A DNA stretch of 64,000 bases, taken from contig PTJZ01000012.1 in assembly GCA_002937455.1 (NCBI GenBank), forward strand, positions 62,001 through 126,000, in the 5' to 3' direction. The notes beneath the pieces are model-generated. The model saw only the letters and a list, made by a program, of their open reading frames with translations. It did not search any database and was not told the DNA's origin. Each line of letters starts with the position of its first letter. Positions within the stretch are counted from its first letter, which is position 1. The DNA is from Alphaproteobacteria bacterium MarineAlpha11_Bin1. Its GTDB lineage: Bacteria; Pseudomonadota; Alphaproteobacteria; MPNO01; UBA830. The position numbers and the translations under genes were made by a program. Below, piece after piece: positions 56,277-64,000 of the stretch.

Positions 56277-58471
56277 TCGAGATATCCTCTCAAATCATTG
56301 CCGATCATGGCCTTACGCCTACGGAATACGATCGCGTTCTCGAAATTATGGGCCGCGCACCAAATCATACCGAACTGGGTGTTTTCTCGGTTATGTGGTC
56401 TGAGCATTGTTCATATAAGTCTTCAAAATTCTGGCTGAAAAAGCTGCCGACGGAAGCACCCTGGGTAATCTGTGGACCGGGAGAGAACGCTGGCGTAATC
56501 GATATCGGGGACGGTAAGGCCTGTATTTTTAAGATGGAAAGCCACAATCATCCGTCATTTATCGAACCATACCAAGGGGCAGCAACCGGGGTTGGTGGCA
56601 TCCTACGCGACGTTTTTACAATGGGAGCGCGGCCGATTGCTAATATGAACGCACTACGTTTCGGCGAACCAAGTCATCCAAAAACCCGCCACTTGGTTAA
56701 CGGTGTGGTTTCTGGAATCGGTAGCTACGGTAACTGTATCGGCGTTCCAACCGTTGGCGGAGAGATAAATTTCGACTCGAGCTACAATGGCAATATCATT
56801 GTAAATGCCATGACGGTCGGGATTGCCGATACCGATAAGATTTTCTACTCCGCCGCGGCGGGGGTCGGTAATGCAGTCGTATATGTCGGCTCCAAGACCG
56901 GCCGTGACGGTATCCATGGTGCCACCATGGCTTCAGCCGAGTTCGATGAAGATTCAGACGGGAAGCGGCCCACGGTGCAGGTGGGGGATCCTTTTACCGA
57001 GAAGCTCTTATTAGAGGCCTGCCTTGAGTTGATGTCGACTGACGCGATTATCGCTATCCAGGACATGGGCGCGGCGGGACTAACCTCTTCGTCGGTAGAG
57101 ATGTCGGATAAAGGTGGCGTTGGTATTGAATTTGACCTTGACCTAGTACCCGTTCGTGAAGAGGCCATGACACCGTATGAGATAATGCTCTCGGAAAGCC
57201 AAGAACGTATGTTAATGGTTCTCAAGCCCGGCCGAGAGGAAATGGCGCAGAAAATCTTCGAAAAATGGGAACTCGATTTTGCTGTTATAGGTCGGGTGAC
57301 GGATACCAACCGACTTGTCCTGAAATTCGCTGGCGAGGTTGTATGCGATATTCCGGTCCCACCGCTAGTCGCTGGAGCGCCTGAATATGAACGCCCGTGG
57401 GTGCGTACCCCGCCATCTCCGGGTTTAACAGCGGAAGAGGCTTTGCACGGATTCGACCTAACCCCGGAGGAAGCATTGATCGAGATGATGGCATCTCCTG
57501 ACCTCTGTTCTCGCCGCTGGGTATGGGAGCAATACGACCACATGGTGATGGGCGATACGGTGCAGAGACCGGGCGGAGATGCAGCAGTAGTACGCGTTCA
57601 CGGCACAGATCGCGGTCTTGCTATCACCACAGACTGTACACCTCGATACTGCGTCGCCGACCCTGTCGGGGGTGGGCGCCAAGCAGTTTCCGAGGCATGG
57701 CGTAACTTAATAGCATGCGGTGCAAAACCACTAGCTATTACGGACAACATGAATTTCGGGAACCCCGAACGTCCGGAGATCATGGGTCAGTTTGTCGGAT
57801 GCATCGAAGGCATGAGAGAGGCGTGTATCGCGCTGGATTTCCCGGTCGTCTCAGGAAATGTCTCCCTCTACAATGAGACCAACGGTTCTGGAATCCTTCC
57901 TACTCCAGCTATTGGTGGTGTCGGGCTAATCGAGGATATCACAACAAAGATGGTGTCGCCTGCCTTCGCAGCAGAGGGCGAAGACATAGTGTTGATCGGC
58001 GAAACCGTGGGCCATCTCGGCCGATCCCTCTTCCTACGCCACTATAAAGAACAAAGTATCGGCGCGCCTCCCCCGGTCGATCTTTTTACGGAACGTCGAA
58101 ATGGTGATTTCGTTCACGAACATACTGAGATCAATGCATTAACGGCCTGTCACGATTTGTCGGACGGAGGTTTGTTGGTCGCGATTGCTGAGATGGCGCT
58201 CGCCGGAAACATAGGTGCGCACCTCTTCTCCGCGCCCAACAATATACCTCCACTCGCCTGGTGGTTTGGAGAGGATCAGTCACGGTATCTTATTACCCTC
58301 GAAAATTCGAAGAACTTACTAACCGCGGCCAATACTCGCGGCGTCGCGGCCCGATTGATAGGACGTACTGGGAGCTCGGAGTTGACCCTAGCTAATGGCA
58401 ACTCTATACCCCTCTCACATATACGGAATGCTCATGAAAACTGGCTTCCCCGCTATATGACGGCCAACTAA
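56273..58471 (+). CDS. purL: Phosphoribosylformylglycinamidine synthase subunit PurL
   Basis: The 732-residue synthetase subunit makes FGAM from FGAR and ATP in step four of purine synthesis. Signatures include the opening [53 protein letters not shown] and the second half [18 protein letters not shown], and the length is that of the small-PurL type that works with PurS and PurQ. It is followed by bolA after 54 bases. Confidence 0.97.
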   Translation: MIEISSQIIADHGLTPTEYDRVLEIMGRAPNHTELGVFSVMWSEHCSYKSSKFWLKKLPTEAPWVICGPGENAGVIDIGDGKACIFKMESHNHPSFIEPYQGAATGVGGILRDVFTMGARPIANMNALRFGEPSHPKTRHLVNGVVSGIGSYGNCIGVPTVGGEINFDSSYNGNIIVNAMTVGIADTDKIFYSAAAGVGNAVVYVGSKTGRDGIHGATMASAEFDEDSDGKRPTVQVGDPFTEKLLLEACLELMSTDAIIAIQDMGAAGLTSSSVEMSDKGGVGIEFDLDLVPVREEAMTPYEIMLSESQERMLMVLKPGREEMAQKIFEKWELDFAVIGRVTDTNRLVLKFAGEVVCDIPVPPLVAGAPEYERPWVRTPPSPGLTAEEALHGFDLTPEEALIEMMASPDLCSRRWVWEQYDHMVMGDTVQRPGGDAAVVRVHGTDRGLAITTDCTPRYCVADPVGGGRQAVSEAWRNLIACGAKPLAITDNMNFGNPERPEIMGQFVGCIEGMREACIALDFPVVSGNVSLYNETNGSGILPTPAIGGVGLIEDITTKMVSPAFAAEGEDIVLIGETVGHLGRSLFLRHYKEQSIGAPPPVDLFTERRNGDFVHEHTEINALTACHDLSDGGLLVAIAEMALAGNIGAHLFSAPNNIPPLAWWFGEDQSRYLITLENSKNLLTAANTRGVAARLIGRTGSSELTLANGNSIPLSHIRNAHENWLPRYMTAN

Positions 58472-58525
58472 AGGCTGAGGAAACAAACACGAACGAATTA
58501 GAGAGATAGATAAGGGAAACAAGCT

Positions 58526-58765
58526 ATGCCGATGGATGCAGGTATGATTGAAGGCCTGATCAAGGAGAGCATTCCTGATGCGGAGGTCACCATTCAGGAC
58601 CTCGCGGGGGACGGCGATCATTACGCTGCCTTGGTCGTTTCCAGTACATTCAACGGCAAAACCCGAGTGCAACAGCATCAAATGGTCTATCAGGCACTAG
58701 AGGGACGTATGGGCGGCGAGCTCCATGCGCTGGCTCTCCAGACTAGTACCCCTAAGGATACTTAA
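58526..58765 (+). CDS. BolA-family protein
   Basis: A 79-residue BolA protein. BolA proteins form complexes with CGFS glutaredoxins around a shared [2Fe-2S] cluster and take part in Fe-S delivery or iron sensing. The invariant His lies in HYAALVVSSTFNGKTRVQQHQMVYQAL, and the length fits the short IbaG/BolA2-like type. grxD follows after 30 bases on the same strand, the known partner pairing. The symbol is left blank because several BolA subgroups exist. Confidence 0.93.
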   Translation: MPMDAGMIEGLIKESIPDAEVTIQDLAGDGDHYAALVVSSTFNGKTRVQQHQMVYQALEGRMGGELHALALQTSTPKDT

Positions 58766-58795
58766 TCCGGAACCCAATTTAGAGGAATAACTGCA

Positions 58796-59143
58796 ATGAG
58801 CGAACACCCTGTATTCGAACGTATAAAAGACGAAGTCGAAAAAAATGAAGTCGTTCTTTTTATGAAGGGTACACCCGTCTTTCCGCAATGCGGATTCTCT
58901 TCGGTTTGTGTCCAGATTCTAGGTAACCTTGGTATTCCCTTCACGAGCGTCAACGTGCTTGAAGACCAAGAAGTCCGAGAGGGCATTAAGGCCTATTCGG
59001 ACTGGCCCACCATTCCGCAACTCTACGTGAAAGGAGAATTTGTGGGGGGCTGCGATATTATTCGCGAGATGTACGAATCCGGTGAACTTTTGGAATACTT
59101 CAATACCAATGGAATTAACGTCCAGCTTGCCAATCCAGAGTGA
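58796..59143 (+). CDS. grxD: Monothiol glutaredoxin, CGFS type
   Basis: A 115-residue Grx4-type glutaredoxin that holds a glutathione-ligated [2Fe-2S] cluster as a dimer or with BolA. The active site is CGFS with Cys32 ([14 protein letters not shown]), followed by [19 protein letters not shown], the glutathione-binding TIPQ and GGCD loops. It follows bolA. It does not have the second cysteine of dithiol glutaredoxins. Confidence 0.97.
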   Translation: MSEHPVFERIKDEVEKNEVVLFMKGTPVFPQCGFSSVCVQILGNLGIPFTSVNVLEDQEVREGIKAYSDWPTIPQLYVKGEFVGGCDIIREMYESGELLEYFNTNGINVQLANPE

Positions 59144-59176
59144 CTAGCCGGGTATGAACCGAGTCGATTTTCACCG

Positions 59177-59458
59177 ATGCGCCGGATGCGAAAAAAGTCC
59201 TTAATTCTCCATGCACAGCTACCGCTGATCATACTGGCTCTGACAGGCTGTAGCGGTGCCAAAGACCTCGCGAAAGTTTCCCCAAAGTTGCATTTAGCTT
59301 GCCAAACAATCTTATGCGAGTGCCGCACAAAACCCAGAAACGTTTTTGCCACCCCGAAAACTACAGATATTATCTGGCACCTAAATGGAAACGCCAGTTG
59401 CCCCGCCAACTATGTGTTGGAACGAGTCAAATTAGATTTCCTGGGGCGTAGAAATTAG
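59177..59458 (+). CDS. Small cysteine-containing lipoprotein, unknown
   Basis: A 93-residue predicted lipoprotein. A basic start (MRRMRKK) and a hydrophobic stretch lead to the lipobox LTGC, with Cys25 as the lipid site. The mature part has four more cysteines (42, 47, 49 and 75) around CQTILCECR and the tail TTDIIWHLNGNASCP. Small proteins with a similar CEC and WxxNGxAxC pattern occur in Rhodospirillales as I recall, but I know no function. The start could also be the ATG at 59186. It lies after grxD on the same strand. Confidence 0.6.
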   Translation: MRRMRKKSLILHAQLPLIILALTGCSGAKDLAKVSPKLHLACQTILCECRTKPRNVFATPKTTDIIWHLNGNASCPANYVLERVKLDFLGRRN

Positions 59459-59531
59459 GATTCCGGCCACGGCAGTAGAAAAACCTCTACAGACAAGCTT
59501 GCGCAGTTTTTCACTGATATCCCTAATCAAA

Positions 59532-60149
59532 TTAACGTGAGTAGAATTCTATGACGAGGTTGGGTTCCATTTGGACCGGATAGGGCACCTCAGCAAATCC
59601 TGGTACGCGTAGAAACTTGCCCTGCATTTTGCCATGATCAACTTCCATGTATTCCGGTACATCCCGCTCCGGCAGCTGGCCGGCTTCAAGCACCATGGGA
59701 ATGGTGCGAGACTTCTCTCGGACTTCAATCACGTCACCTTCCTTTACTCGATAAGAGGGGATAGTAACGCGGGCGCCATTTACGCGAACGTGGCCATGAT
59801 TGATAAATTGACGAGACGCGAAAACTGTCGGCACAAACTTCATGCGGTAGACTACAGCGTCTAGTCTCTGTTCGAGCAAACCGATAAGCGCCTCAACGGT
59901 ATCGCCGCGACGCTTGACCGCTTCGCCGTAGATGCGGCGAAACTGTTTCTCGGTAATATTGCCGTAATAGCCTTTAAGTTTCTGCTTCGCCTGCAACTGC
60001 AATCCGAAATCAGACATCTTACTACGCCGCCGCTGACCGTGCTGTCCCGGGCCATATTCTCGGCTATTCCAAGGACTTTTTGGGCGACCCCATAGGTTGC
60101 AGCCTAAGCGCCGGTTAATCTTATATTTCGAGCGCACGCGTTTTGACAT
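59532..60149 (-). CDS. rpsD: 30S ribosomal protein S4
   Basis: S4 starts 30S assembly on 16S rRNA and, in many bacteria, represses its own mRNA. The 205-residue protein has the alphaproteobacterial opening [20 protein letters not shown] and the S4 RNA-binding domain (about 94-155, [20 protein letters not shown]). It stands alone as rpsD does in this class, apart from the S13-S11-rpoA cluster. A good promoter lies about 115 bases upstream, leaving a leader of some 100 bases. Confidence 0.98.
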   Translation of the reverse strand: MSKRVRSKYKINRRLGCNLWGRPKSPWNSREYGPGQHGQRRRSKMSDFGLQLQAKQKLKGYYGNITEKQFRRIYGEAVKRRGDTVEALIGLLEQRLDAVVYRMKFVPTVFASRQFINHGHVRVNGARVTIPSYRVKEGDVIEVREKSRTIPMVLEAGQLPERDVPEYMEVDHGKMQGKFLRVPGFAEVPYPVQMEPNLVIEFYSR

Positions 60150-60561
60150 GGCCCTATCTCCTTTGTTCTCTCTATTTGTCCCGGTAGTCCGGTTCCAGAC
60201 CTTGCTGGCGGCGGGAAACTGCCTTTTTCAGGCAACATCCTCATTCCCGGGAGTGGCGGCGGAGTATATGCATCGCACCCGCCGTGTCAACGAATTGCGT
60301 AAAGAGGCTGCTTCGACCAAAAAATTTGCGAATATGAAATGAATTCAGTCAAAAATGCTGATCTTATTTGATGGCGCTACTGATTGGTTAGGTATTTTTG
60401 GCGGTATCATCGATACTATTGTTTACCTCCCCGAGGTTTCCTGCTGTACTATCTTTGGCACCATTCGACTGTATACGTGGATTGTTTTATTCCCCTCCAC
60501 GGATTTTTCGTGGCCGTTCGTCATTATTGACGCCATCTGGCCACGGAAGTTTTCGGGCTCT
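60150..60561. other. rpsD upstream region
   Basis: 412 bases between rpsD and the 3' end of the TrmJ-like gene, both on the minus strand. It holds the rpsD promoter and a small hairpin TGCCT/AGGCA (near 60226-60240) in the leader. The distal part (60350-60561) is AT-rich with no gene I can support. Confidence 0.5.
60263..60290 (-). promoter_or_regulatory. Sigma-70-type promoter of rpsD
   Basis: On the minus strand TTGACA (60290-60285), a 16-base spacer and TATACT (60268-60263): a perfect -35 and a five-of-six -10. Transcription would start near 60256 and leave a leader of about 105 bases. Confidence 0.8.
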
Positions 60562-61329
60562 TTATCTCGAACGATCGCGTGGGCGTGAAAGGCCACCAAC
60601 GATGCCGCGAAGAGTTTTGACTTCTCGATCACTGAGCCTCGAACGGGTAAAAATATTACGGATATTTCGAACCATACGTGGTCGTTTTTCTGGCGGGAAT
60701 AGAAAGCCGCAGGCATCCAGTTCTGCCTCCAAGTGCTCGAAAAAATTTACTAACTCATCTTTAGATGCTACCCTCCCGCCCTTGCGGGTCACACCATCCA
60801 ATTTTTTTGGTTGGGTCGCCTGAAACCATTCGTAACCGATCAACAAAACCGCTTGCGCGAGATTTAGAGAGCGGTGTTCTGAATCTACGGGAACCATGAT
60901 GATGGCATCGGAGATCGCTACATCGTCGTTATTTAGTCCCTTAGATTCGCGACCGAAAAGAATACCTGATCTTTCGCCCTTTTCGTTGTTTGCATGAAGA
61001 GATTTCGCCAAATCACGCGGCGTCAGTACCGGCTTTTCCATATCTCGTACACGGGCCGTCGTCGCGTAAAGCCGATTTAGATCGGAAACAGCATCTTGAG
61101 TATTATCATAGATCGTGGCCTGCTCTAGAACGCGCTCTGCACCGGATGCAGTGTTGATGGCTTTCTGGTTCGGCCAATCACCCTTAGGTTCGACCAGACG
61201 CATCTCAGACAGCCCGAAATTCATCATCGCTCGCGCCGACGCTCCAATGTTTTCACCCAACGTGGGACGCACCATTATGATAGCTGGGGGCGGTTTTACG
61301 TTGGTCACAGGGTCAAGGGATTCCGTCAC
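60562..61329 (-). CDS. TrmJ-like tRNA/rRNA 2'-O-methyltransferase
   Basis: A SPOUT-fold RNA methyltransferase of 255 residues, close to TrmJ, which methylates position 32 of tRNA. Motifs: VRPTLGENIGASARAMMNFG, GILFGRESKGLNNDD and SLNLAQAVLLIGYEWF, the three that form the trefoil knot. I start at the GTG at 61329, which overlaps the cimA stop as GTGA; a TTG at 61344 would add five residues. It is the last gene of the nadE-cimA-trmJ series. Confidence 0.9.
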   Translation of the reverse strand: MTESLDPVTNVKPPPAIIMVRPTLGENIGASARAMMNFGLSEMRLVEPKGDWPNQKAINTASGAERVLEQATIYDNTQDAVSDLNRLYATTARVRDMEKPVLTPRDLAKSLHANNEKGERSGILFGRESKGLNNDDVAISDAIIMVPVDSEHRSLNLAQAVLLIGYEWFQATQPKKLDGVTRKGGRVASKDELVNFFEHLEAELDACGFLFPPEKRPRMVRNIRNIFTRSRLSDREVKTLRGIVGGLSRPRDRSR

Positions 61330-62924
61330 GCCGCTTTGGCGCAATCACGATACAGTTTATACGATATCGAATCCTGCAGCGCGTTATAGGAAGCGTCGAT
61401 GATGTTGGTCGATAGTCCTACACACGACCAGCGTCGATCTTGGCCGTCCGCACTTTCGATCATGACTCTTGTTACGGCACCCGTGCCATCGCCAGGTGTT
61501 AGGATTCGGACCTTGTAATCGACCAATCGCATATCCTCGAGCTCTGGATAGCTCTCTAGCAAAACCTTACCAAGAGCATTATCGAGCGCGTTGACCGGCC
61601 CATTACCCTCGGCCACTGCCATATGGTTTCGGTTTCCTACATCGACCTTCACCGTCGCCTCTGACACGGTCACCAATTCTCCACGAGCGTTCCAACGGCG
61701 CTCGTCAAGTACTCGGAAAGAATGCAACGTATAATATTCAGGTACTTGTTGCAGGATCCGGCGCGCCAAAAGCTCAAAACTGGCTTCGGCCCCGTCATAG
61801 GCGTAACCCTCAAATTCCCGTTCCTTTACCAATTTCAGGAGACGGGGCACTCTTGGGTGATTTGAGTCAATCTCAAGTCCGATTTCTCGAAACCGCGCTA
61901 GAATGTTGGATCTACCCGACTGGTCTGATACGACGATATGACGAGCGTTCCCCACCAGAGTAGGATCGATATGTTCATAGGTTCTCGGATCCTTCTCGAC
62001 AGCTGAGACATGCAATCCACCCTTATGCGCAAATGCCGAATCACCGACATACGCGGCATTACGGACTGGCGAGCGGTTGAGACGTTCGTCTAAAACACGT
62101 GATATGTGGGTAAGCTGTCTCAAGTCATTATCACCTAGACCAGTATGGAAACCCATTTTGAGCATTAGGTTGGGGATGATTGCAGTCAGATTAGCATTAC
62201 CGCAACGCTCGCCGAGACCGTTAAGGGTTCCCTGGACCTGCCGTGCACCAGCGTTGACTGCGGCGAGGGAATTTGCAACGGCATTCTCAGTATCATTATG
62301 ACAATGAATCCCGAGGTGTGTACCGGGAACATAGTCGGATACTTCGCGGATTATGCGATCAATTTCATGTGGTAAAGTTCCACCGTTGGTATCGCAAAGA
62401 ACGATCCACCGAGCGCCAGCCTCATAGGCTGCTTTTACGCAGGAAAGCGCATATTCAGAATTTTCTTTGTAGCCATCGAAGAAATGCTCGGCATCAAACA
62501 AAACTTCGCTAACTCGATTTTTGCCATAAGCAATGGAGTCCCCAATGATCTCTATATTTTCTTCCCTCGGAATTTCCAAAGCTACATCGACGTGATAGTC
62601 CCAAGTCTTTCCCACCATGCAAACAGCCGCGGGCTTAACGTCGAACAAGGCGGCAAGACCCGGATCATTTTCAACCGAGCGACCGGGACGGCGAGTCATA
62701 CCAAAAGCAGCGATCTTGGACCGTTTCAAGATCGGCGGCTTTAGGAAAAATGCGTCGTCTGTCGGATTGGCGCCTGGCCAGCCGCCTTCGATATAGTCAA
62801 TACCGAGATTATCTAGCGCGCTCGCCATCGCAATCTTGTCGGCAACAGAAAAATCTACGCCCTGCGTCTGCGCCCCGTCACGCAACGTCGAGTCAAATAG
62901 ATAAATGCGGTTATCGTTCGCCAT
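61326..62924 (-). CDS. cimA: Citramalate synthase
   Basis: CimA joins pyruvate and acetyl-CoA to (R)-citramalate, the first step of the threonine-independent isoleucine route. The 532-residue length and the DSTLRDGAQTQGVDFSVADK opening fit the CimA branch, not the shorter homocitrate or the typical LeuA enzymes. The metal-binding HCHNDTENAVANSLA and the GLGERCGNANLT motif are clear, and the C-terminal regulatory domain (about 405-530) is present. AGGAAG sits just before the ATG at 62924. It overlaps the TrmJ-like gene by 4 bases. Confidence 0.93.
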   Translation of the reverse strand: MANDNRIYLFDSTLRDGAQTQGVDFSVADKIAMASALDNLGIDYIEGGWPGANPTDDAFFLKPPILKRSKIAAFGMTRRPGRSVENDPGLAALFDVKPAAVCMVGKTWDYHVDVALEIPREENIEIIGDSIAYGKNRVSEVLFDAEHFFDGYKENSEYALSCVKAAYEAGARWIVLCDTNGGTLPHEIDRIIREVSDYVPGTHLGIHCHNDTENAVANSLAAVNAGARQVQGTLNGLGERCGNANLTAIIPNLMLKMGFHTGLGDNDLRQLTHISRVLDERLNRSPVRNAAYVGDSAFAHKGGLHVSAVEKDPRTYEHIDPTLVGNARHIVVSDQSGRSNILARFREIGLEIDSNHPRVPRLLKLVKEREFEGYAYDGAEASFELLARRILQQVPEYYTLHSFRVLDERRWNARGELVTVSEATVKVDVGNRNHMAVAEGNGPVNALDNALGKVLLESYPELEDMRLVDYKVRILTPGDGTGAVTRVMIESADGQDRRWSCVGLSTNIIDASYNALQDSISYKLYRDCAKAA

Positions 62925-62997
62925 CTTCCTGCGGGTCCCGCTCAATTTAATCATAAGGGCGCGAACTCCTACCAAAGTCCGCTCAATACGTAAACGA

Positions 62998-64000
62998 TTA
63001 AGCTCTACCCCGAAACGCGTTTACGATTGGATAACGACGGTCACGTCCGAACGATCTGCCAGTAATTTTGACACCGGGTGGGGCTTGACGCCGTTTGTAT
63101 TCAGCGCCGAGGAGCATACGCCAGACACTTAACACCAATGCTCGGTCGTGCCCCTCTTTTTCCAAGTCGTCTACGCCTAGGTCCCCCTCGTTTAATTCTT
63201 TGAGGATAGCGTCCAATTGCTCGTATGGCGGCAGGTTATCTGCGTCTTTCTGATCAGGTTTAAGTTCGGCTGTCGGAGGCTTCACTATAATGTTTTCCGG
63301 AACCACCCGACCGCCGGGGCCTAGAAATCTTGTTGAGAGGTTGGCATTACGCCAATGGCAAAGTTGGAATACTTTCGTCTTATAAACATCCTTCAATACG
63401 GAATATCCTCCACACATATCGCCATAGAGCGTGGCGTAACCAACCGACATCTCAGACTTGTTACCCGTCGATACCACCATTGCACCCGTTTTGTTGGACA
63501 GTGCCATTAGCGTGAGACCACGAGACCGTGCCTGAACATTCTCTTCGGCGGTCCCGGCCTCTGTCCCTGCGAAGGTTTCCGATAACATCTCTTCGAATGC
63601 CTTCATGGCCGGTTCAATAGAGATCGAATCTAACGGCACGCCGAGTAGTCGGCACGCCTCCGCAGCATCTTCAAGGCTTTCTTGTGAAGTGAAGGGGGAA
63701 GGCATCATAACGCAGTGAACCTGATTGGGTCCGAGGGCATCGACCGCCACCGCCGCTGTCAACGCAGAATCTACTCCACCGGACATACCAATCAATACGC
63801 CTGGAAAACCACTTTTAGTGACATAATCTCTAAGTCCAAGTACCATTGCTGAGTAGATCGCCATGTCACCGTCAGGTGGTGAGCTTTTCTCCCCTTCATC
63901 GCAAACCCAAGTATTGCCATTACGGGACCAAATGGTTTTTATTAGGCTTTCATCCCAAGCTGGTGCTTGCACCCGCAATGACGCGTCAGCGCCGAGCACG
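62998..64000 (-). CDS. nadE: NAD+ synthetase, glutamine-dependent, 5' part outside the window
   Basis: NadE makes NAD+ from deamido-NAD. The window holds the C-terminal synthetase domain: the PP-loop GMSGGVDSALTAA, SNKTGAMVVSTGNKSE, YATLYGDMCGGYSVLKDVYKTKVF and the closing EYKRRQAPPGVKITGRSFGRDRRYP. The reading frame is open to the right edge, and the first visible GTG is not the real start. The residues before the PP-loop (WDESLIKTIW) look like the end of a glutaminase (CN hydrolase) domain, so this is the long type. It precedes cimA by 73 bases. Confidence 0.95.
   Translation of the reverse strand, partial: VLGADASLRVQAPAWDESLIKTIWSRNGNTWVCDEGEKSSPPDGDMAIYSAMVLGLRDYVTKSGFPGVLIGMSGGVDSALTAAVAVDALGPNQVHCVMMPSPFTSQESLEDAAEACRLLGVPLDSISIEPAMKAFEEMLSETFAGTEAGTAEENVQARSRGLTLMALSNKTGAMVVSTGNKSEMSVGYATLYGDMCGGYSVLKDVYKTKVFQLCHWRNANLSTRFLGPGGRVVPENIIVKPPTAELKPDQKDADNLPPYEQLDAILKELNEGDLGVDDLEKEGHDRALVLSVWRMLLGAEYKRRQAPPGVKITGRSFGRDRRYPIVNAFRGRA

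Noticed and set aside
1..64000. Defence system, prophage, integron or CRISPR
   Set aside because: I found no repeats, integrase, toxin-antitoxin pair, nuclease cluster or att-like direct repeats; the genes are mostly core.

Overview
The window is an ordinary stretch of chromosome from an alphaproteobacterium, most likely a Rhodospirillales-like, possibly uncultured marine lineage; the order is an inference. Evidence for the class: an NDUFA12-type complex I subunit, a DUF2155 protein beside an MlaD protein, an N-terminally extended ClpS next to ClpA, an RNase E with a long acidic insert in its S1 domain, a eukaryote-type ornithine decarboxylase, a Pam18/Tim14-like J-protein and a zeta-class GST. 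I see no rRNA, tRNA, CRISPR array, insertion sequence, phage gene or integrase.

Layout. 1-2062: a cut-off TenA, an ISC-type ferredoxin and a cysteine desulfurase, all on the minus strand. 2325-10578: an accessory-looking block with three alpha/beta hydrolases, a TauD-type dioxygenase, an EamA permease, two SDRs and a UbiD-family decarboxylase. 10575-15506: a minus-strand operon glnE - dienelactone hydrolase - bcp - ferritin-like DUF455. 15598-18744: a large AsmA/YhdP-like envelope protein. 19010-23033: a GST, tyrS, and a polysaccharide deacetylase coupled to anmK. 23224-28142: amiC-type amidase - PBP1a - prfB, where prfB needs a +1 programmed frameshift. 28596-34908: rne, an aminotransferase with a gamma-glutamyltransferase-like protein, and an M48 protease. 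35034-36884: maiA and ornithine decarboxylase. 37267-40222: aroQ-accB-accC-aat. 40174-41463: NDUFA12-mlaD-DUF2155. 41682-43313: RidA and a COG3146 protein. 44172-46911: clpS-clpA. 47249-48532: a D,D-carboxypeptidase with a SPOR-like tail. 48780-53981: VWA protein - J-protein - galU - ugd - pgm. 54083-55082: SDR-slyX. 55339-59143: purS-purQ-purL, bolA, grxD. 59177-64000: a small lipoprotein, rpsD, a TrmJ-like methyltransferase, cimA and a cut-off nadE.

The genes mostly serve housekeeping: Fe-S assembly and trafficking (desulfurase, ferredoxin, BolA, CGFS glutaredoxin), envelope and peptidoglycan (PBP1a, amidase, carboxypeptidase, AnmK, MlaD, AsmA-like), sugar nucleotides (pgm/galU/ugd), de novo purines, fatty-acid synthesis (accBC), nitrogen control (glnE) and proteolysis (clpSA, aat).

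The points most worth a second look are the prfB frameshift site, an aroQ that appears to start at ATT, two divergent genes whose start codons overlap (33541-33548), a GGT-like protein with Ser at the nucleophile position, a hairpin-rich leader upstream of ornithine decarboxylase, the VWA/Pam18-like J-protein pair, and an 858-base gap without a convincing gene at 43314-44171. I did not find a clearly new defence or mobile system.
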